Assembly: GCA_026390585.1 (NCBI GenBank)
Contig: JAPLFP010000357.1
Location: 1-37,628 of the forward strand
Length of the DNA stretch: 37,628 bases
Direction of reading: 5' to 3'
Source of the DNA: Ignavibacteriales bacterium
GTDB taxonomy: Bacteria; Bacteroidota; Ignavibacteria; UBA10030
The position numbers were made by a program, and so were the translations under genes. Position 1 is the first letter of the stretch. Each line of letters begins with the position of its first letter. The notes below the pieces were generated by a model. It ran no database searches and was not told the origin of the DNA. It saw only the letters and a list, made by a program, of their open reading frames with translations. Positions 33,253 to 37,628 of the stretch are shown piece by piece.

Positions 33253-33270
33253 TACCTAGTATACCAGGTA
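33253..33270. promoter_or_regulatory. 18-bp near-perfect palindromic operator, probably for the adjacent regulator
   Basis: TACCTAGTATACCAGGTA reads the same on both strands except for one base pair (A at 33258 against C at 33265). The centre is GTATAC. GntR-type winged helices bind short palindromes of this size, and AraR-type regulators bind sites with a similar central TAC/GTA symmetry. It lies 10 bp before the regulator's start codon and overlaps its predicted transcription start, as expected for autorepression. Confidence 0.65.
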
Positions 33271-33280
33271 ACACCCCTCC

Positions 33281-34405
33281 ATGCCGATTGATGTTCAGGA
33301 TTCCACCCCGCTCTACCTTCAAATCGTCGATGATATCAAATCGAAGATTGCTTCGAAGGAGCTAAAAGCCGGCGACCAGCTTGGCTCGCATGCTGCGTTA
33401 TCTTCCGCCTATAGAGTAAGCCTCATCACGGTAAAGAAAGCGCTCGCCACACTCAACAACGACGGCGTCGTTTTCAGCCGTGTCGGCAAAGGTACGTACG
33501 TTGCCCAGCATACCATTGACGCACGACAGAACGGACATCCAACCATCGGACTCGTCATTCGGGATGTTCGCAGTCCATTCTTTTCACGCGTCATGCACAG
33601 CGTGGAAGATGCTGCGTATGAGCTTGGGTATCATGTTCTTGTCTCCAATTCGTCCGGCAAGGCGGAAAAGGAAGAAGCACAGATTGCCCGATTCCGGGAA
33701 TTCGGCGTCAACGGAATGATCATTGCGTCCATGACTCACAAATACCACCCTACACCGACGGTCCGCAAGATGCTTCATCAGGGATTTCCATTCGTGATGG
33801 TTTCCTTCATCGCTGATGAGGACGTTCCATTTGTGGGCAGCGACCACGAGCAGGGAGGATACCTGGCAACAGAGTATCTCATGAGACAGGGATACCAGAA
33901 AATCGGATACATCAATGGTGAGCGCGGAAATATGGTTGGAGAGCTCCGTCGGCGTGGATACGAACACGCACTGAAAGACCATGGACGACGTGTCGATAAG
34001 AACCTTCTGTTTCATCTGCGAATGAGAGGGGAGCACCACGATTATCAATCGGGCTACGAGATAGGAAAGAAAATTGCGACGCTGCGCCTGCGGCCGGACG
34101 CTGTGTTTGTGTACAACGATCTTTCGGCTTTGGGATTTGAAGACGCAATCCTCGAGCACGGGCTACGTATTCCTGACGACATTGCCATCGTCGGATTTGA
34201 CGACATCGAGCGGGGCGAGTATGCGCCCGTTTCCCTCTCTACCGTTCGTCAGCCCACCAGCATGATCGGAAAAGAAGCCGTGAGCCTTCTCCTGAAACTG
34301 ATGCAGGGGAAAAACGTGAGCATTCGCCGTGTCCTGAAGACCAAGCTTGTGATCAGGGGATCTTCCGGAAGAAAGAAGGTCACTCGGGTCGGCGAACGTT
34401 CGTGA
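33281..34405 (+). CDS. Transcriptional regulator, GntR-type DNA-binding domain + LacI-type sensor (AraR-like)
   Basis: 374 residues. Residues about 8-75 form a GntR winged helix-turn-helix ('PLYLQIVDDIKSKIASKELK', 'SLITVKKALATLNNDGVVFS', 'GKGTYVA'). Residues about 88-355 form a LacI/periplasmic-binding-protein sensor ('TIGLVIRDVRSPFFSRVMHS', 'QKIGYINGERGN', 'DDIAIVGFDDIE', 'LSTVRQP'). Regulators of this hybrid type, such as AraR, release DNA on binding a sugar. It probably controls itself through the palindrome at 33253-33270. The TonB-dependent receptor starts 89 bp after its stop and is the natural candidate target, although I saw no second copy of the operator there. The ligand is unknown. 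Confidence 0.92.
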   Translation: MPIDVQDSTPLYLQIVDDIKSKIASKELKAGDQLGSHAALSSAYRVSLITVKKALATLNNDGVVFSRVGKGTYVAQHTIDARQNGHPTIGLVIRDVRSPFFSRVMHSVEDAAYELGYHVLVSNSSGKAEKEEAQIARFREFGVNGMIIASMTHKYHPTPTVRKMLHQGFPFVMVSFIADEDVPFVGSDHEQGGYLATEYLMRQGYQKIGYINGERGNMVGELRRRGYEHALKDHGRRVDKNLLFHLRMRGEHHDYQSGYEIGKKIATLRLRPDAVFVYNDLSALGFEDAILEHGLRIPDDIAIVGFDDIERGEYAPVSLSTVRQPTSMIGKEAVSLLLKLMQGKNVSIRRVLKTKLVIRGSSGRKKVTRVGERS

Positions 34406-34494
34406 AAAACATACACGCACGAAATATAAACACATACTCAGCCATCTCCTCGGGTTTCAATCAGCAATTACACTGCAGTTGAGGAATTCACTCT

Positions 34495-37224
34495 ATGAAA
34501 AACGCCATACTCCTCCTCCTGGTTTCTCTAACTCCCGTGATCGCACAGAACAGCGGGAAAATCTCTGGAATCGTGAGGGATGCGAAGACAAAAGAACCGA
34601 TCCCCGGTGTCAATGTCGTCATCAAGGGCACGATGCTGGGTGCGGCGACGGATGTCGATGGTGCGTACTTCATTCTGAAGGTCCCGCCAGGCACATTTGA
34701 GGTCACGGCCTCCATTGTTGGCTATCAGCGGGTGACACAGAACGCTGTCCAAGTTCACGTCAACCGGACGACAACGCTCGATTTCGCCTTGCAGCAAGTC
34801 ACCATTGACCTCGGTCAGGAGGTCGTGATCACTGCCATGCGGCCTGATGTGGAGAAGGAAAAGACCTCAACCAGTGAGATTCGACGCGGGGAAGAGGTGT
34901 TGAATGTCCCTGGGATTCAGGACATCTCCGACGTGTTGACGTTGTCATCCGATATCAGCGACGGACATTTCCGCGGCGGCCGCGACAATGAGGAGCTGTA
35001 TAATCTCCAGGGTATGGGGATCATGAATCCCCTGAATAGTGCAACCGCGTTCAATCCTATCATGAGCGCGGTAGAAGAAGTCGAAATCATTACAAGCGGT
35101 TTCGGTGCGCAGTATGGAAATGCCCAGTCGGGCATCGTGAACATCACGATGAAAGAAGGCTCTTCGAGCAAATGGGTGGCACGCGCAGAAAGCCGCATGC
35201 GAGCGCCCGGACTGAAACACTTTGGTCCCAGCGTGTGGGATCCCAATGCCAACCCATATCTGGCGCTTCTCGATTCGCCTCAGAAATGGCTGGGGGGTGA
35301 TCCGAACTATCCAAACGGATACTGGGGCGGAATCGGATCCGGATATGCGAACCGTTACGGGAAAGATACGACGACGCTTGCCACAATGTTGTACACACTC
35401 TGGCTCTTGCAGGGACACCGCGAGTATGGCAAAAACTACGACAATCTCCTCGACTATTCTCTCGACGCCAACGTTGGAGGTCCGCTGGCGAACAATGTTC
35501 GCCTCTTCCTGGCATTCCACACGGATAACACTTGGCCCATTCTTCCAACGCCGGAACCCAACCTCAGTCGGCAGTTGATGGGCAATATCGTCTATGATTT
35601 CCGAAGCGGGATGAGTCTCCGGTTCAGCGGGGCGTATTCGAAAGCGGACGGCCATACGCTGAGCGGAACAACCTCGACGGGATGGTATAACTGGATATGG
35701 GATCGTGTGTTCAGCGTGAAACGCACGATTGACGAGAATATTCAACTTGGTCTCCGATGGACGCACGCAATCAGCCCAAGCACCTTCTACGAGATCAAGC
35801 TGAATTCACTTCGGACGACTTCTCTCGATGGTTCTCCGGTCACCAATCCTGGTAGACTCGATGGAGTCTCCTCTCTTCTTGTTTGGGAAGGATGGACCAA
35901 CCTGCCCGATGGATTCAATTATGGTCAGCTTGACAATGACTTTTCTTCTGAAAAAACACGAACGATCAGCCACGATGGATCTATCACGACACAGTATTCT
36001 GCCAAGCCATACGAGGTCGGTCTCTATGTTCAGGACAAGATGGAATTCGAAGGGATGATCGCCAACGTTGGGCTGCGGTTGGATGTGTACAATGCAAATG
36101 TGATGTACTACACGGATACATTCGCCCCCTATCGCTACACGGATAGCCTTGGACTTCAAAGAGTTGATGAGCGGTATGCGAGCAAAGCCAAGACGCCGGT
36201 TATTGCTCGCTTGCAGCCACGTGCGGGATTCTCTTTCCCCGTCTCGACGCAGACGGTTTTTCATGTGAACTACGGTACCTTTTTGCAGCGCCCCCCCTTT
36301 GTTCGCATTATCTCTCAGACAGTAAACAGGAAGGAGCTCTACAGCTATGGCGGGGCTTTGTCAGTGGTTGGAACGCTGGGGAATCCGACACTACGACCAG
36401 AAATAACGAGCAGCTATGACATTGGCGTGACACAAGCATTGGGAGAAGGTTTCACATTGGACATGAGTGGATACTACAAAGACGTGAGAGACCTGCTCCA
36501 GCAAGCTATCTATAGCTCGAAACAAGGAAACTACGTGACATATATCAATCGGGACTATGCAGACATACGCGGGTTCCGGGTGGGGATTGCAAAACGCAGC
36601 GGAATGCTGACGGGCACCCTCAATTATACTTATGGAGTGGCAACAGGGAAAAATAGTTCATCGGATGGTAATCAAATTCCTACCATCTATGAAAGCGGAC
36701 CTTCCAAAGACCCGGTACCTCAGGACATCTTAATGGATTTCGACAGAACACACAATCTCGTAGCCAACGTGGGCTTTAACACACCTCAGGGGTGGGGACC
36801 AGTATTGTTTGATGTGTTTCCGTTGGAGCGAGTCACCATCGCCGCCACATCCTTTGCACGCAGCGGCCGCCCGTACACTTCACGCCTCAACCCGGGAATT
36901 CTCATGAACAAGCGCGCACCAAATGAATTCAACACCAATCTGAAAATTACGAAGCAGATATCCCGGTTCTTTGGCGCCAGCGCATCGTTCTATCTTGAGA
37001 TCTCCAATCTGTTCAATACCAGAATCTATAACTACACCACCGTCTTCAATCCCGACATTAACAACACAAGTAATCTCTCGAAATGGACGATCAAGTACGA
37101 AAAGGGCGAAGACATCACGTACTATGAAGATGACCTGCGCCCGGGTTTCCTGATCAACCAGGAATTCAGAATCTACTCCAATCAACCGAGGTCGGCACAG
37201 TTCGGAATGATCATCAACTTCTAA
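34495..37224 (+). CDS. TonB-dependent receptor with N-terminal carboxypeptidase-regulatory-like domain
   Basis: 909 residues. The signal peptide 'MKNAILLLLVSLTPVIAQ' is followed by a CarboxypepD_reg-like beta-sandwich (about 22-105, 'GKISGIVRDAKTKEPIPGVN', 'GAATDVDGAYFILKVPPGTF'). A plug domain follows (about 125-235, 'DVLTLSSDISDGHFRGGRDN', 'EIITSGFGAQYGNAQSGIVN'), then a 22-strand-type barrel ending 'FGMIINF' with the C-terminal Phe of outer-membrane proteins. Such receptors import oligosaccharides, peptides or metal chelates with TonB energy. The SusD-like partner seen beside SusC proteins is not present in the window. It is preceded by the GntR-LacI regulator and followed by a secreted protein. 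'GAGGAATTCACTCT' precedes the ATG. Confidence 0.93.
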   Translation: MKNAILLLLVSLTPVIAQNSGKISGIVRDAKTKEPIPGVNVVIKGTMLGAATDVDGAYFILKVPPGTFEVTASIVGYQRVTQNAVQVHVNRTTTLDFALQQVTIDLGQEVVITAMRPDVEKEKTSTSEIRRGEEVLNVPGIQDISDVLTLSSDISDGHFRGGRDNEELYNLQGMGIMNPLNSATAFNPIMSAVEEVEIITSGFGAQYGNAQSGIVNITMKEGSSSKWVARAESRMRAPGLKHFGPSVWDPNANPYLALLDSPQKWLGGDPNYPNGYWGGIGSGYANRYGKDTTTLATMLYTLWLLQGHREYGKNYDNLLDYSLDANVGGPLANNVRLFLAFHTDNTWPILPTPEPNLSRQLMGNIVYDFRSGMSLRFSGAYSKADGHTLSGTTSTGWYNWIWDRVFSVKRTIDENIQLGLRWTHAISPSTFYEIKLNSLRTTSLDGSPVTNPGRLDGVSSLLVWEGWTNLPDGFNYGQLDNDFSSEKTRTISHDGSITTQYSAKPYEVGLYVQDKMEFEGMIANVGLRLDVYNANVMYYTDTFAPYRYTDSLGLQRVDERYASKAKTPVIARLQPRAGFSFPVSTQTVFHVNYGTFLQRPPFVRIISQTVNRKELYSYGGALSVVGTLGNPTLRPEITSSYDIGVTQALGEGFTLDMSGYYKDVRDLLQQAIYSSKQGNYVTYINRDYADIRGFRVGIAKRSGMLTGTLNYTYGVATGKNSSSDGNQIPTIYESGPSKDPVPQDILMDFDRTHNLVANVGFNTPQGWGPVLFDVFPLERVTIAATSFARSGRPYTSRLNPGILMNKRAPNEFNTNLKITKQISRFFGASASFYLEISNLFNTRIYNYTTVFNPDINNTSNLSKWTIKYEKGEDITYYEDDLRPGFLINQEFRIYSNQPRSAQFGMIINF

Positions 37225-37236
37225 GTGGTTCGACTT

Positions 37237-37268
37237 CCTGCCCGCCGTGAGGATTCCCTCGGGGCAGG
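37237..37268. repeat. Nested hairpin of the CCTGCCC...GGGCAGG type
   Basis: CCTGCCC (37237-37243) pairs with GGGCAGG (37262-37268), and inside it GAGG (37249-37252) pairs with CCTC (37257-37260). An alternative stem is GCCCGCC (37240-37246) with GGCGGGC (37267-37273). It fills the 77-bp gap between the receptor and the next gene. It may set relative expression of the two genes, or be a member of a dispersed palindromic repeat family; no T-run follows. Confidence 0.55.
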
Positions 37269-37301
37269 CGGGCGCTCACCACAGGTTTTGAGGAGCAACA
37301 C

Positions 37302-37628
37302 ATGAGCCCTTTTACGAAACTTGCATGCCTTCTCTGTCTGCTTGGAAGTATCGTGTCTGCACAGATGCAGAAGGATTATCTCATTCACAAACGCGGGATG
37401 CTTCATCAGACCGTCTATAATACGGGCGAGCTCGGGCGGAAATACGTTACGTCAAACGCCAACACCGAGCCCGGCATTCCTTCGTTCGAATGGCCCGGGA
37501 ATTCCGCTACCGTCGTCGACGGGAAACAGTACACCGGACAGCATAACTCGTATGGCGGCGGGATTCAAATCGGCGTCGACCGGGTTGATTCCACCCAACG
37601 CCTGTACGCGTTCTGCGGAGGAATGATC
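37302..37628 (+). CDS. Secreted protein of unknown function, partial (C-terminus outside the window)
   Basis: 109 codons from ATG 37302, with 'GAGGAGCAACAC' upstream. The start 'MSPFTKLACLLCLLGSIVSA' is a signal peptide followed by 'QMQKDYLIHKRGMLHQTVYN'. The mature part continues with 'TGELGRKYVTSNANTEPGIP', 'SFEWPGNSATVVDGKQYTGQ' and 'HNSYGGGIQIGVD', and is still open at the window end. I associate this opening with large T9SS-exported proteins encoded after TonB receptors in Ignavibacteria-like genomes, but no domain can be named from the part seen. Spacing to the receptor (77 bp) suggests one operon. Confidence 0.8.
   Translation, partial: MSPFTKLACLLCLLGSIVSAQMQKDYLIHKRGMLHQTVYNTGELGRKYVTSNANTEPGIPSFEWPGNSATVVDGKQYTGQHNSYGGGIQIGVDRVDSTQRLYAFCGGMI

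Noticed and set aside
1-37628. tRNA, rRNA or riboswitch genes
   Set aside because: No cloverleaf with CCA end, rRNA core sequence or known riboswitch core was recognised by eye; a covariance-model search would be needed to exclude small RNAs.

Overview
The window looks like a chromosomal stretch from a Bacteroidota/FCB-group bacterium, most likely Ignavibacteria-like. The basis is two large secreted proteins ending in the type IX secretion (T9SS) sorting signature 'QNYPNPFNP', a TonB-dependent receptor with an N-terminal carboxypeptidase-regulatory-like domain, an S46 dipeptidyl-peptidase, DUF4292 beside an EnvC-like protein, and many lipoproteins. I saw no rRNA, tRNA, CRISPR array, phage or plasmid replication genes. 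The lineage is inferred from protein style, not from a marker gene.

Layout. 1-2.9 kb: the 5' part of a REP-associated (RAYT, HUH) transposase carrying a perfect palindrome in its reading frame, a DUF2339 membrane protein, and a decayed Ser/Thr kinase remnant with low-complexity repeats. 2.9-6.4 kb: a signalling block with a GAF-SpoIIE (PP2C-type) phosphatase, two small membrane proteins, and divergently an ECF sigma factor translationally coupled to a putative zinc anti-sigma factor. The sigma gene is preceded by a strikingly symmetric nested inverted repeat. 6.4-11.7 kb (minus strand): a class A beta-lactamase-fold serine hydrolase with Thr at the Glu166 position, a metallo-beta-lactamase-fold lipoprotein, a putative outer-membrane protein, a DPP7-like S46 peptidase and a small membrane protein. 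11.9-13.1 kb: a TPR/TerB-like/receiver protein. 13.0-16.3 kb: housekeeping genes rdgB, a SemiSWEET/LAB_N-type protein, a guanine-deaminase-family enzyme and radA, with MITE-like repeats in the gaps.

16.4-25.3 kb: an M28 peptidase lipoprotein and a CpoB/YbgF-like TPR lipoprotein converge on a strong bidirectional terminator. They are followed by an ATP-grasp protein and a tightly coupled envelope operon (TPR lipoprotein, DUF4292 lipoprotein, EnvC-like degenerate M23 protein), then an APC-family permease broken by a frameshift at a run of nine G. 25.7-31.8 kb: two adjacent T9SS cargo proteins built from beta-propeller blades, cohesin-like domains and, in the first, a dockerin-like pair. 31.9-37.6 kb: a MenC/N-acylamino-acid-racemase-type enolase, a GntR-LacI-type (AraR-like) regulator with a probable autoregulatory operator overlapping its own promoter, a TonB-dependent receptor and the start of a secreted protein. 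This last part looks like a regulated nutrient-acquisition locus.

The most promising undescribed elements are the cohesin/dockerin-bearing T9SS pair, which could form a surface scaffold, the nested inverted repeat controlling the sigma/anti-sigma pair, and the short palindromic elements that sit in frame inside coding sequences. All start sites and functions are read by eye; none was tested by search.
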